DNA of 64,000 nt, taken from Myxococcota bacterium (GTDB lineage Bacteria > Myxococcota > B64-G9). The stretch is taken from positions 248,001 through 312,000 of the forward strand of contig JAKLGA010000001.1 in the NCBI GenBank assembly GCA_022710975.1, written 5' to 3'. Position numbers and translations under genes: made by a program. Every line of letters starts with the position of its first letter. The stretch's first letter is position 1. Positions 28,433-37,117 of this stretch are shown in pieces. The notes under the pieces are model-generated. The model worked only from the letters and a program-made list of their open reading frames with translations, did no database searches and was not told the origin of the DNA.

Positions 28433-30193
28433 CTAGCCTGCCCCCCCGCCGCGCCTGTCCGCGGCCGCCCCGAGCAGCGCCTCGACGGAGAGCGGCGCCT
28501 CGGCCGAGGCCAGGGCCAGCGCCCGCGCCAGCGCGCAGGCCGCCACACGCGGCTGGACCGGCTGGGCGGCCAGGCAGGCCCGCGCCTGGGGATGCTCGAG
28601 GTTGACCGCGGCCACCGGCCAGGCCTGCTCCGGGCCCCGCGGGCGGAGCCAGGCGCGCGGCATGAGCGGCGTGAGCCTCGGGCCCTGCAGCAGCAGGGGC
28701 GGCTCGGGCAGCGGATCGCGCAGCCGGCAGGCGCCGAGCTCGCGAAAGCCCACCCCGGCGCCGGCCAGCAGGGCCTGGGCCGCCGCGAGCAGCGCCAGCG
28801 CGTCCGGGCCGGGCGCCGGCAGGAGCTCGACCGCCAGGTAGCCATCCTCCGGTGCCACCAGCCGGGCGCCCAGGCGCTCCTCGGGGTGGTAGCCGAGCCA
28901 GTCCCGGGGCCGGCCTGCGTCCGCGCGCAGGTCGAGGCCGAACAGGGTGCTCAGCACCCCCAGCGCGCTGCGGCGCTCGCGCTCCAGCAGGTAGCGCAGC
29001 AAAAGCCGCCGCACCTGGCCCTCGGGGCCCTCCCGCAGGCAGAAGCCGCCCTGGGCGTGGAGCGCCTCCGCCACGGCGGTGCGCTCGGCGCCGAGCGCCA
29101 CCGGACCCTGCCGGGCGGTCGCCCACACGTCTGCCAGGCTGCGCGGCGGCCCGTCGTGGGCGGCGAGCAGCGGCCGGTCCTCGAGCCGGCGGAGCACCTC
29201 GAAGGGCGCCGCCGAGAGGAAGGCGAGCAGCCGCAGGCCGCGCCCGAGCTCGAGCGGTCCGGGGGCCGGGAGCGCGGCCAGGCGCTCGAGCTCGTCGGCC
29301 AGGGCGTCGGCCAGCGGGCCGCAAACGGCCGCCTCCAGCGCCTCCAGCACCCGGGCCAGGTTCTCGTCGCGGTAGACCGTCTCCCGGCTGAGGGTGTGCT
29401 CGAGCTTGTCCGCCCGGGCGCGGAAGCTCACCCGGCGGAAGAGCGCGGCCCGCGCGCCCACGGCCTCGTCCGTGTCCGCCGTCTCCAGCAGGGTCAGGCC
29501 GCGGTTGTAGAAGCCATGGGTGGGGCACTCCGACCACGCCAGCGCGAGCTCCATGCCCTCCGCCTCCACCCGCACGGGGCACTCGCCCTCCACCGCGAAC
29601 GGCGCGCGGATGAGCTCCGCCGGCCGGCCGGAGGCGCGATCCTCGAACCACAGCGCCACCGGCGTGAAGCGGCACCAGCGCCACAGCGCCTCGCGGGCGC
29701 CCGCGGCGAGCTCGGCGTGGCGCGCGGCGTCGCCCGGCACGAACAGGGTGATGCGGGTGCCCTCGCAGGCCGTCGGCAGGGGCAGGCGGTCGTAGCTGCG
29801 ATCCTCGTGGAACAGGACCTCCCAGGCCTCGCCCTGGCGGCCGGTGTGCACCAGCACCGCCCTGGGCGCCAGGGCGAAGATGGACACGAACCCGATGCCG
29901 AACTTGCCGATCTTGGTGAGGTCGTCCTCCTTGCTGGAGGCGAACAGGCGGGTGAGCTCCTGATCGATGATGGCCGCGGTCATGCCCTCGCCGTCGTCCC
30001 ACACGTGGATGGCGCTGGTGCCCTGGCCGCCCGCGCCGGGCTCCCACTCCAGCCGCACGTCGATCCGCCGGCTGCCGGCGTCGATGGAGTTCTGCACCAG
30101 CTCGCGGAAGCAGTCCAGGCGCGAGCTGAACTGGGAGACCAGGCTCGCCAGGGCGCCCTCGGCCGCCAGGGTGTAGCCGGCCTCCGGGCTCAT
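28433..30193 (-). CDS. Hsp90-like GHKL ATPase
   Basis: 586 residues. The N-terminal domain has all GHKL ATP-binding elements in Hsp90 order: E31-x3-N35 (ELVQNSIDAG), D66-x-G68-x-G70 (DDGEGM) and the lid G96KFGIG101. Resemblance to HtpG holds through the N and probable middle domain (VSFRARADKLEHTLSRETVYRD), while the last ~250 residues are not HtpG-like. The ATG overlaps the preceding stop (ATGA, 30190-30193) and the next gene starts at its own stop, so the three genes are tightly coupled. A chaperone-like or DNA-processing switch is possible. The neighbouring divergent nuclease and helicase genes suggest the latter. Confidence 0.82.
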   Translation of the reverse strand: MSPEAGYTLAAEGALASLVSQFSSRLDCFRELVQNSIDAGSRRIDVRLEWEPGAGGQGTSAIHVWDDGEGMTAAIIDQELTRLFASSKEDDLTKIGKFGIGFVSIFALAPRAVLVHTGRQGEAWEVLFHEDRSYDRLPLPTACEGTRITLFVPGDAARHAELAAGAREALWRWCRFTPVALWFEDRASGRPAELIRAPFAVEGECPVRVEAEGMELALAWSECPTHGFYNRGLTLLETADTDEAVGARAALFRRVSFRARADKLEHTLSRETVYRDENLARVLEALEAAVCGPLADALADELERLAALPAPGPLELGRGLRLLAFLSAAPFEVLRRLEDRPLLAAHDGPPRSLADVWATARQGPVALGAERTAVAEALHAQGGFCLREGPEGQVRRLLLRYLLERERRSALGVLSTLFGLDLRADAGRPRDWLGYHPEERLGARLVAPEDGYLAVELLPAPGPDALALLAAAQALLAGAGVGFRELGACRLRDPLPEPPLLLQGPRLTPLMPRAWLRPRGPEQAWPVAAVNLEHPQARACLAAQPVQPRVAACALARALALASAEAPLSVEALLGAAADRRGGGAG

Positions 30194-31191
30194 GGCGCCT
30201 CCAGGCCGTAGACCACGTTGCGCGTGCCGCGGCCCTGGCACCAGGCCTGCACCGCCGGCACCAGCGCGGCGGGCACCACCAGCTTGCGATCGCGGAAGAC
30301 CCTGAACCCCAGCCGCGCGCGTGCCCCGGCGCAGGCGCGCGCCTCCTCGCCGGTGCGCTCCACGGGCGCGCTGGCGGACAGCGGGTCGTTGTCGCCCTCG
30401 GCGCCCTCGGTCCCCGCGCGCTCCAGGCCGAACGTGCCCACGAACGGCGCGCCGGCCTCGGCGGCCGGCCCCTCGCTGCGCAACCCGCCCACGAACACCG
30501 GCCCCAGGCTGCCGCGCAGCAGCTCGAGCGGAGTGAGCCCGGGCTCCTCGGCCAGCCGGGTGAAGGCCAGCTCCGCGTCCAGGCCGGCCAGCGCGCGCAG
30601 CCGGGCGGCGAACTCCGCCGAGGGCAGCACGGCCTCGCCCCGCAGGGCCAGCGGCGGGCAGCGCTTGACCGGCGCCACCCGCACGTGGAGCCCGAGCCGG
30701 ACGGGCAGGCCGTCGGCGCCGAGGGTGTCGAGGGTGAGCTGGTAGGAGGCGGCCTGGCCCGCGCCGGCCTCGCGCCGGGGGGCGGCCGCGAGCGCCTCGC
30801 AGGGGTAGGGCGGCAGCCCGCCGAGGGCGGTGTAGTGCGCGTGCCGGCGCAGGTGATCCTGGTAGGGCCCGCGCGGGTAGCGGCGGGCGCGCTGCTCGAG
30901 CTCGGGCAGCGGCCGGAGCACCGCCAGCGAGGCCGGGGCCAGGGCCGCGTCCGCGCGCAGCCGCTCCCACATGCCGCGGGCCGGGAGGCCGGAGCGCAGA
31001 TCGACCTCCAGGCCGGGCAGCAACCCGAGCCGCACGGCCTGGGCCATGCAGGCCGTCCAGGCCGCCACCGCGGCGGCGTCCGGGTACTGCTGGTTCAGGC
31101 GCGCGCCGGCCAGGACCTGCGCCAGGTCCCGGGCGTAGGTCGCGGCCGCCTCGTCCTGCAGGCGGCGCATGCGCGCGGGCTCGGCTCCCAT
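30190..31191 (-). CDS. First gene of the GHKL operon, unknown function
   Basis: 333 residues from the ATG at 31191; a GTG at 31200 with a weak purine-rich site is an alternative. It is soluble, Ala/Arg/Leu-rich, with no signal peptide or membrane helix. It contains a segment with the look of a beta domain (GLHVRVAPVKRCPPLALRGEAVLPS) and a Cys-poor C-terminus. I do not recognise a domain. It overlaps the Hsp90-like gene by 4 bp. The 83-bp space to the divergent nuclease gene must hold both promoters, though none is obvious. Confidence 0.65.
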   Translation of the reverse strand: MGAEPARMRRLQDEAAATYARDLAQVLAGARLNQQYPDAAAVAAWTACMAQAVRLGLLPGLEVDLRSGLPARGMWERLRADAALAPASLAVLRPLPELEQRARRYPRGPYQDHLRRHAHYTALGGLPPYPCEALAAAPRREAGAGQAASYQLTLDTLGADGLPVRLGLHVRVAPVKRCPPLALRGEAVLPSAEFAARLRALAGLDAELAFTRLAEEPGLTPLELLRGSLGPVFVGGLRSEGPAAEAGAPFVGTFGLERAGTEGAEGDNDPLSASAPVERTGEEARACAGARARLGFRVFRDRKLVVPAALVPAVQAWCQGRGTRNVVYGLEAP

Positions 31192-31274
31192 GTCGCCCAC
31201 GTTGTCCCGCCACCCGCCGGGGTGTCAAGCCGGCGCGCTTGCCAGGCGCGCGGGACAGGCGTATCCACCAGCGC

Positions 31275-32273
31275 ATGGCCCTGGGACCCCACCCCGAGTT
31301 CGCCTGGAGCGCCTCCCGCGCGAGCCTGTTCGAGTTCTGCCCGCGCAAGTACTTCCACCGCTACCACGGCATGTGGCGGGGCTGGGAGGACGGCGCCCCG
31401 GCCAGGGCGCGCCTGACCTACCTGCTCACCAAGCGCACCTCGCTGGCCGAGTGGGCCGGGCGCGAGGCGCACCGGGGCATGGCCGCCTACCTCCAGGGCG
31501 GCGCGCCCATGGAGCACATCCTCCCGGAGCTGCGCCAGCGCATGCGCGAGCAGTTCCGCCTCTCGCGCGCGCGGGAGTTCCTGAAGCCCGGCCGGGCCAA
31601 GCTGTTCGGGCTGCTGGAGCACTACTACCAGGAGGGCGGGGAGCTGGCCGACGGGGAGGTGCGCGCCTGCTGGCAGCACGTGGAGGCCTGCCTGCAGGCC
31701 TTCGCCCGCGCCGGCTACCGCGAGGACGCCCGCCGGGCGCGGGCCGCGGGCCGGGCGCTGCACGTCGAGGATCCGGACAGCCCCGATCTCGGGCGCATGC
31801 GTTTCTGCGATCCGGCCCTGCCCGGCGTGACGATCTACGCCATGCCCGACCACCTGCTGGCGGGCGAGGGTGGCCGCGTACTGATCCTCGACTGGAAGAC
31901 CGGCCGCCCGCCCGAGGAGGCCTCCGATCGGGCCAGCCTGCAGCTCGCGCTGTACGCGCTCTGGGCCCGGCACCGCCTCGGGCTCGATCCGCTGGCCCGG
32001 GGGGCCGGACTCGAGGCCTACGAGGTGTACTGGCCGGGCCAGGCCTGCCGGGGTGGCGAGCTGGGCCCGGACGATCTGCAGGCCGCGCTCGGCCGCGCCC
32101 GGGAGAGCGTGCAGGCCATCCGCGCCTGCCTGGCGGACGTGGACGCCAACGCCGCCCGGGAGGAGGACTTCCCAGCCCAGGCCAGCCCGGCGCGCTGCGC
32201 GGCCTGCGAGTTCCGCGCGGTGTGCGAGGCGCGCGCGCTGCCCGCGCCCGCGCCCGCGCCGGGAGGGGACTGA
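31275..32273 (+). CDS. PD-(D/E)XK nuclease of the RecB/Cas4/AddB type with Fe-S cysteines
   Basis: 332 residues. Typical of the family are SRASLFEFCPRKYFHRY at the N-terminus, an Asp in MPDHLL, then ILDWKTG (the D-x-K catalytic core) and SLQLALYALW (the RecB motif with Gln and Tyr). One Cys at position 22 plus CxxCx5C near the C-terminus (CAACEFRAVC) match the four cysteines that hold a 4Fe-4S cluster in AddB and Cas4. I chose the ATG at 31275; a TTG at 31239 is less likely. The helicase gene starts 1 base after the stop, so the two make an operon: a nuclease-helicase pair acting on DNA ends is inferred. Confidence 0.88.
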   Translation: MALGPHPEFAWSASRASLFEFCPRKYFHRYHGMWRGWEDGAPARARLTYLLTKRTSLAEWAGREAHRGMAAYLQGGAPMEHILPELRQRMREQFRLSRAREFLKPGRAKLFGLLEHYYQEGGELADGEVRACWQHVEACLQAFARAGYREDARRARAAGRALHVEDPDSPDLGRMRFCDPALPGVTIYAMPDHLLAGEGGRVLILDWKTGRPPEEASDRASLQLALYALWARHRLGLDPLARGAGLEAYEVYWPGQACRGGELGPDDLQAALGRARESVQAIRACLADVDANAAREEDFPAQASPARCAACEFRAVCEARALPAPAPAPGGD

Positions 32274-32274
32274 G

Positions 32275-34122
32275 GTGGAGCCCACGCGCCCGGAGCCCGC
32301 CGAGGCCTCCCCCGGAGCCCGGCGTGAGGCGGAGCAGCGGGCGGTGGTGGCCGCCCCGCCCGGGCAGCACCTGTGCGTGCTGGCCGGCCCGGGCGCTGGC
32401 AAGACCCACGTGCTGGTGGACCGCGTGGCCGCGCTGGCGGCGTCCGGCGTGCCGGCCGAGCGGCTGGCCCTGGTCACCTACACGAACTCGGCCCGCGACG
32501 AGCTGCGCGCCAGGCTGCGCCTGGCCCTGGGCGCGGAGGCCGGCGCGCGGCCGTTCGTCGGCACGCTCCACCAGCTCTGCGCGGAGCTGCTGCGCCGGGC
32601 CGAGCCGGCGGGGCTGCAGGCCCTGGGGCTGCCCGCGCGCCCGCGCATCCTGGAGCCCGACAGCGCCGCGCGCCTGTTCGCGCTGTGCTGCGACGAGGCC
32701 GACCCGCAGACCGCGGACCGGCGCTTCGAGGCCCTGTCGCTGGCCTGGTGCCGGTGGGACGGCCTCGGGCCCCGGCCGCCGGCCCTGCTGGAGGGCGGGC
32801 GGGCCTGGGAGACCTACGCGCAGGCCATGCGCCGGGACGGGCTGGCCTGCTTCGGTCTGCTGCAGCTCTGGGCGCTCGAGGCGGTGGAGGCCGGGCTGGC
32901 CCCCACGCCGCACACGCTGTGGGTGGACGAGTACCAGGACACCTCCGGGCTGCAGGCCCGCCTGCTCTCGGCCCTGGCGCGGCGCGGCGCGTGGGTCGGG
33001 GTGGTGGGCGATCCTGACCAGGCCGTGTTCGCCTTCGCCGGCGCGGACGCGAGCCAGCTGCCCCGCTTCGCCGAGCGCTTCGCCGGCGCGGAGCTCCTGC
33101 GGCTGTCGGCCAACGCCCGCGCCCTGCCCGCGCTGGTGGCGCTGGCCGGCCGGCTGCGGCGGGGCCCGCCCCAGTTCGCGGTGCGCCAGGGGTCCGCCCG
33201 TCCCCGGCTGGTGCGCCTGGCCGGGGAGGAGCAGCAGGCCCGGGCGGTGGCCGGGGAGATCGAGCGCCTGATCCGGGAGCAGGGGCTGGCCCCGGGCGAC
33301 GTGGCCGCGCTCTGCCGCGAGGGCCTGCCGGTCGCCCTGGCGCGGGAGCTCGGGCGCCGCGGCCTGCCGTTCTGGGCGCCGCGCGAGGAGCGGCCGGAGG
33401 CGCGCCCGCACCTGCGGGCTTTGGTGCTCGCGCTGGAGGCCCTCGGGCTGCCCGAGGACCCCCGCGTCCAGTTCCTGTTCTTCGACCAGGTGGTGCGCGG
33501 CTCGGCCCGCACCTGGGCCGCGGTGCTGGCCGAGCTGGACGGGGCGGGCGGGCTCGAGGCCGCCGTGGAGCGCGCCCTGGGGAAGCTCGCCCGCCCGCGG
33601 CAGGCGTCGCTGCGCGCCTACCTCGAGGCGCGCGCGCAGCTCGCGCGGCTGGCCGCCCAGCCCGACCCGGCCGAGCGGGTGCGCGAGCTCCACCGGGCGG
33701 TCCTCGCCCCGCGGCTCGGCCTCGCCCCGGCCGAGCGCGCGGACGAGGTGGCCCGGGACGTCGAGCGCGCGGCCGGGCTGGCCGCGGAGCTCGCGCCCGA
33801 GGAGCTGGGCGCCAGGCTGCGCGCGGGCGCGCTCGCGCCCGAGCAGGCCGGCGGGCGCGTCACGCTCGCCAGCCTGCACCACGCCAAGGGCCGGGAGTGG
33901 GCGGCCGTGTTCCTGCTGGATCTCACCCAGGGGGTGCTGCCCCACCGGCGCGCCGAGGACGAGCAGGAGGAGCGCCGCCTGCTGTTCGTGGGCCTGAGCC
34001 GGGCCCGCGATCACCTGTGGCTGTGCGCGCCCGAGCGCCTGCCCGGGCGGGGCGAGGGGCCCAGCCGGTTCCTGGAGGAGCTGGCGGACGGCTGCGAGCT
34101 CGTGGATCTGCGCGCGCGCTGA
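32275..34122 (+). CDS. UvrD/Rep-like superfamily 1 DNA helicase
   Basis: 615 residues from a GTG one base after the nuclease stop. SF1A motifs in order: Walker A AGPGAGKTH, motif Ia TYTNSARDELRARL, motif II VDEYQDTS, motif III VGDPDQAVFAFAGAD, motif IV region LSANARALPALV, motif V ASLHHAKGREWAAVFL, motif VI LLFVGLSRARDHLWL. It is shorter than UvrD (~720) and lacks the UvrD C-terminal extension. With the Fe-S nuclease it resembles a reduced AddAB/RecB-type system or a defence helicase-nuclease pair. The gene is convergent with the AgmX-like gene. Confidence 0.92.
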   Translation: MEPTRPEPAEASPGARREAEQRAVVAAPPGQHLCVLAGPGAGKTHVLVDRVAALAASGVPAERLALVTYTNSARDELRARLRLALGAEAGARPFVGTLHQLCAELLRRAEPAGLQALGLPARPRILEPDSAARLFALCCDEADPQTADRRFEALSLAWCRWDGLGPRPPALLEGGRAWETYAQAMRRDGLACFGLLQLWALEAVEAGLAPTPHTLWVDEYQDTSGLQARLLSALARRGAWVGVVGDPDQAVFAFAGADASQLPRFAERFAGAELLRLSANARALPALVALAGRLRRGPPQFAVRQGSARPRLVRLAGEEQQARAVAGEIERLIREQGLAPGDVAALCREGLPVALARELGRRGLPFWAPREERPEARPHLRALVLALEALGLPEDPRVQFLFFDQVVRGSARTWAAVLAELDGAGGLEAAVERALGKLARPRQASLRAYLEARAQLARLAAQPDPAERVRELHRAVLAPRLGLAPAERADEVARDVERAAGLAAELAPEELGARLRAGALAPEQAGGRVTLASLHHAKGREWAAVFLLDLTQGVLPHRRAEDEQEERRLLFVGLSRARDHLWLCAPERLPGRGEGPSRFLEELADGCELVDLRAR

Positions 34123-34124
34123 GC

Positions 34125-35438
34125 CTACTTCGACCGGTGGAAGACGAACGGGTAGGTCACGTGGACCTCGCCGCCGCCCCGCGGCATGGGGAAGCGCCAG
34201 GTGCCCACCCGGCCCTGGACGCAGGCGGCCAGGCCGGGATCCCCGGTGTCGTTGCCCACGGCCGCGGAGTGGGACACGTAGCCGCGCTCGTCGATCACGA
34301 AGCGCAGGGTGACCTTGCCCCTCAGGTCGGGGTGGCCGAGCAGGGCCTGGTTGTAGCAGTAGCGCACCTGGTCGCGGTGACCGTGGACCACCGCGCGGAT
34401 GGCGTCCATGCTCAGCGGACCGTGGACCCGCAGGTCGCCGACGGCGATGTGCACCGCAGACTCCGTGGACTTGCGCGTGCGGCTCGGGCCGGCGGGCCGA
34501 TCGTGGAGCCAGTCGCCGCCGATGGGCAGCCGCCCGATGAAGATCTCGTCGTCCTGGCCGCCGCCGCCGGGGCCGGGCCCGCGCAGCGCCAGCCCGCCCT
34601 GACCTCCGCTCGGGCCGGGCAGGGGGGAGCGCATGTCGCCGATGGCGTCCTCCAGATCTGCGCCCAGTCTGCGGCCGTCGATCAGGTCGTTCAGGCCCGG
34701 CGCGGCCCCGCTCCCGAGGAGGAAGGTGCCCTGGCCGGCCAGGCGCGCCTGGTCGGGCCGGGCCCGGCCGCGGATGGCCGTGCGGCGCGGGCGGCGCACC
34801 TGGTCCCGCGCACCCGCCTCGCCCTCGGTCCCCTTCAACCTGGGCCCGCGCGGGGTCGCCTCGGCCGGGCCGAGCTCGGCCCGCAGCGGAGGCGGCGGCC
34901 TGGGCTTGACGTGGGACACCAGGAACTCGACCGCGCGCGGCGGTACCCGGTGGAGCTCGGCCTCCGCCCGCACCAGACCCGCGGGCCGCAGGTGGAAGGT
35001 GGCCACCAGGGCGGCGGCCGAGAACACCGCCAGGAGCAGCACGTTGAGGAAGGCCGTGTCCAGGCGCTCCTGGAAGGGCGTGCGCAGGCCGTGCACCCGG
35101 GGCACCCAGCGGAAGCGGAGGGCCGCCCCGTGCAGTCTCCAGGTCAGGCTCCCGTCCGCGGGCAGCTCGCAGGGATCCTCGTCCCCGGGCGGCAGCGCCC
35201 GCCGGCCGGCGGGCGTCTCCAGCACGCCCTCGGCGCCCGGGGGCCGCGGGAGGTGGGCGGCGCCCGAGGCGAAGCGTGCCAGGCAGGCGCCAGGCTCCCG
35301 CAGGGCGAGCGCGGCCGGGGTGCCTGCGCCGGCCCGGGCCGGCCCGGCCTCGGGCAGGAAGGAGCGCACGTCCAGGACCACCTCGCCCCACAGGACCGCG
35401 AGCTCGAGGCAAGGATCGGCCGGACCGGGGTTCGACAT
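34125..35438 (-). CDS. AgmX/PglI C-terminal domain protein (TonB-like)
   Basis: 437 residues. The N-terminal ~115 residues are cytoplasmic and unrecognised. One membrane helix follows at ~130-150 (NVLLLAVFSAAALVATF), then a Pro/Gly-rich periplasmic span. The C-terminal ~95 residues (HRDQVRYCYNQALLGHPDLRGKV, then VIDERGYVS and GTWRFPMP) match the AgmX/PglI C-terminal, TonB-like domain found in Myxococcus motility and envelope machines (AgmX/GltJ). No partner ExbB/ExbD or Glt gene is adjacent, so the machine it serves is unknown. Confidence 0.82.
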   Translation of the reverse strand: MSNPGPADPCLELAVLWGEVVLDVRSFLPEAGPARAGAGTPAALALREPGACLARFASGAAHLPRPPGAEGVLETPAGRRALPPGDEDPCELPADGSLTWRLHGAALRFRWVPRVHGLRTPFQERLDTAFLNVLLLAVFSAAALVATFHLRPAGLVRAEAELHRVPPRAVEFLVSHVKPRPPPPLRAELGPAEATPRGPRLKGTEGEAGARDQVRRPRRTAIRGRARPDQARLAGQGTFLLGSGAAPGLNDLIDGRRLGADLEDAIGDMRSPLPGPSGGQGGLALRGPGPGGGGQDDEIFIGRLPIGGDWLHDRPAGPSRTRKSTESAVHIAVGDLRVHGPLSMDAIRAVVHGHRDQVRYCYNQALLGHPDLRGKVTLRFVIDERGYVSHSAAVGNDTGDPGLAACVQGRVGTWRFPMPRGGGEVHVTYPFVFHRSK

Positions 35439-35543
35439 GGGTCACCTCCGGGCGGGGAGCGCCGCTGTGCCGCGTGTGGCGCCCAGGCGTCCGGGCGCTC
35501 GGGAGCTACGACAGCCCCGGGGCGGACGGGTTCCGTCCCGGGC

Positions 35544-35981
35544 TCAGGCGGCCAGGGCGGGCGCCTCGGCCGGGCCGAGCGCCAGCAGGGGGGCGTCCAC
35601 CCAGTCCTCGTCCACCAGGCCGGGCAGGCCGCCGAGGGCCCGGGCGGCCCGCTCCAGGGCCGCCTCCAGGGCCGCGGCCCGCAGCTCCTCCCCGGGGCCG
35701 CGCGGGGTTCGCAGGGCCTCGGCCCGGGCGGCCAGGCGCCGGGCGTGGGCCAGCGCCTCGAGCGCCAGCCCCAGGGCGGCCGGGCTGGCCTCGGCCTCCT
35801 GACCGAGCCGGGCCTGGACCAGCGCGGCGGCAGCCATGTGGACCGGGCCGAGCGGGCCCGCGGGCGTACCCGCGAGGATCTCCAGCTCGCGCAGGCAGTC
35901 GGGCTCGGCCAGCGGGATGGTGGCGCCGGGCGCGGCGCCCAGCCGGGCGGCCAGGGCTTCCAGGTTCCTCGGGGCGCGCAT
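35544..35981 (-). CDS. Hypothetical Ala/Leu-rich protein
   Basis: 145 residues from the ATG at 35981, which has AGAGGAGG upstream; the frame extends to 36035 but without a site there. It is Ala/Leu/Glu/Arg-rich and probably all-helical, with no signal peptide and no recognised family. It is divergent from galT and 105 bp upstream of the AgmX-like gene on the same strand, so the two may be co-transcribed. Confidence 0.5.
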   Translation of the reverse strand: MRAPRNLEALAARLGAAPGATIPLAEPDCLRELEILAGTPAGPLGPVHMAAAALVQARLGQEAEASPAALGLALEALAHARRLAARAEALRTPRGPGEELRAAALEAALERAARALGGLPGLVDEDWVDAPLLALGPAEAPALAA

Positions 35982-36115
35982 GGCGGTCCTCCTCTCGTCC
36001 AGGCCCGACTCCAGGCTAGCGCACGCCCCTGACACCTTTATTTCCTTCCCCGGGCCGCGCGTTTTTGCTACGAATGTGCCACCCGGACGGGGGATCGGGA
36101 AACGAGGTCTCGCGG

Positions 36116-37117
36116 GTGTCGGAGATCCGTCAGAACATCGCCACGAAGGAGTGGGTGATCATCGCCACCGAGCGGGCCCAGCGGCCCGAGGACTTCGCCG
36201 AGCCGGCCCGGGAGCCGACCCACACCCGCCCGGCCCACCTGGACACCTGTCCGCTGTGCGCGGGCAACGAGCACCAGTCCCAGGGCGAGGTCCTCAGGCT
36301 GGACGGACCCGACGGCCTGTGGCGTGTGCGGGTGGTGAGCAACAAGTTCCCGGCCCTGGCCCCGCAAGGGGGGGCGAAGTGGCTCGAGGAGGGCTTCCTG
36401 CGCCGGGTGCACGGGTTCGGCTTCCACGAGGTGCTGGTGGAGAGCCCGCACCACAACGACACCCTGGCGCTGCTGTCCATCGCGGAGGTGGCCCGCGTGC
36501 TGGCGGCCTTCCGCGAGGTGGGCAGGCTGCACGCCGCCCACCCGGCCATCCGCCAGATCGTGCCCTTCAAGAACCACGGCGCCCCGGCCGGCTCCTCCCT
36601 CGAGCACCCCCACGGCCAGCTCATGAGCCTGCCCATCGTGCCGGCGGCCATCCGCACCCGGCTGGAGACGGCCCAGCGCTACTACGACGAGTCCGGCCGC
36701 TGCGTGTACTGCGACATGGTGCGCGAGGAGACGCGCTCCGGGCTGCGCATGCTGGCCGAGAACGAGCACTTCGCGGCCTTCATCCCCTTCGCCGCCTTCT
36801 CCCCCTTCCACACCTGGATCGTGCCCAAGATCCACCGGCCCCAGTTCCTGCAGGTGACCGATCAGGAGCTGGACTCCCTGGCCGAGGTGCTGCGCGACGT
36901 CCTGGCGCGCATGTACCGCGGCCTGGGCGACCCGCCCTACAACGCCATCATCCGCATGGCGCCGCAGACCTACGAGCGGGTCCACTGGTTCCACTGGTAC
37001 CTGAGCCTGGTGCCCCGCACCAGCAAGCAGGCCGGCTTCGAGCTCGGCTCCGGGATGTACATCAACACCACGTTGCCCGAGGACAGCGCCGCGTTCCTGC
37101 GCGCGGTGGCCCTGTGA
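36116..37117 (+). CDS. galT: Galactose-1-phosphate uridylyltransferase
   Basis: 333 residues. It swaps UMP between UDP-glucose and galactose-1-phosphate (Leloir pathway). The HIT-type active site H164-P-H166-G-Q168 is present, with H166 the nucleophile. CPLC near the N-terminus with a following His pair can bind zinc. I chose the GTG at 36116 (GAGG 8 bases upstream), which begins VSEIRQNIATKEW as in the family; an ATG at 36074 and a TTG at 36065 give longer N-termini. It overlaps the next gene by 4 bp. Confidence 0.93.
   Translation: MSEIRQNIATKEWVIIATERAQRPEDFAEPAREPTHTRPAHLDTCPLCAGNEHQSQGEVLRLDGPDGLWRVRVVSNKFPALAPQGGAKWLEEGFLRRVHGFGFHEVLVESPHHNDTLALLSIAEVARVLAAFREVGRLHAAHPAIRQIVPFKNHGAPAGSSLEHPHGQLMSLPIVPAAIRTRLETAQRYYDESGRCVYCDMVREETRSGLRMLAENEHFAAFIPFAAFSPFHTWIVPKIHRPQFLQVTDQELDSLAEVLRDVLARMYRGLGDPPYNAIIRMAPQTYERVHWFHWYLSLVPRTSKQAGFELGSGMYINTTLPEDSAAFLRAVAL

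Noticed and set aside
24221-30211. 1996-codon plus-strand open frame antisense to the GHKL operon
   Set aside because: It is a high-GC artefact: Arg/Ala/Gly/Gln-rich with no domain, opposite genes with clear motifs and coupling. Similar shadows occur at 9276-12071, 16483-20199 and 36970-40497.
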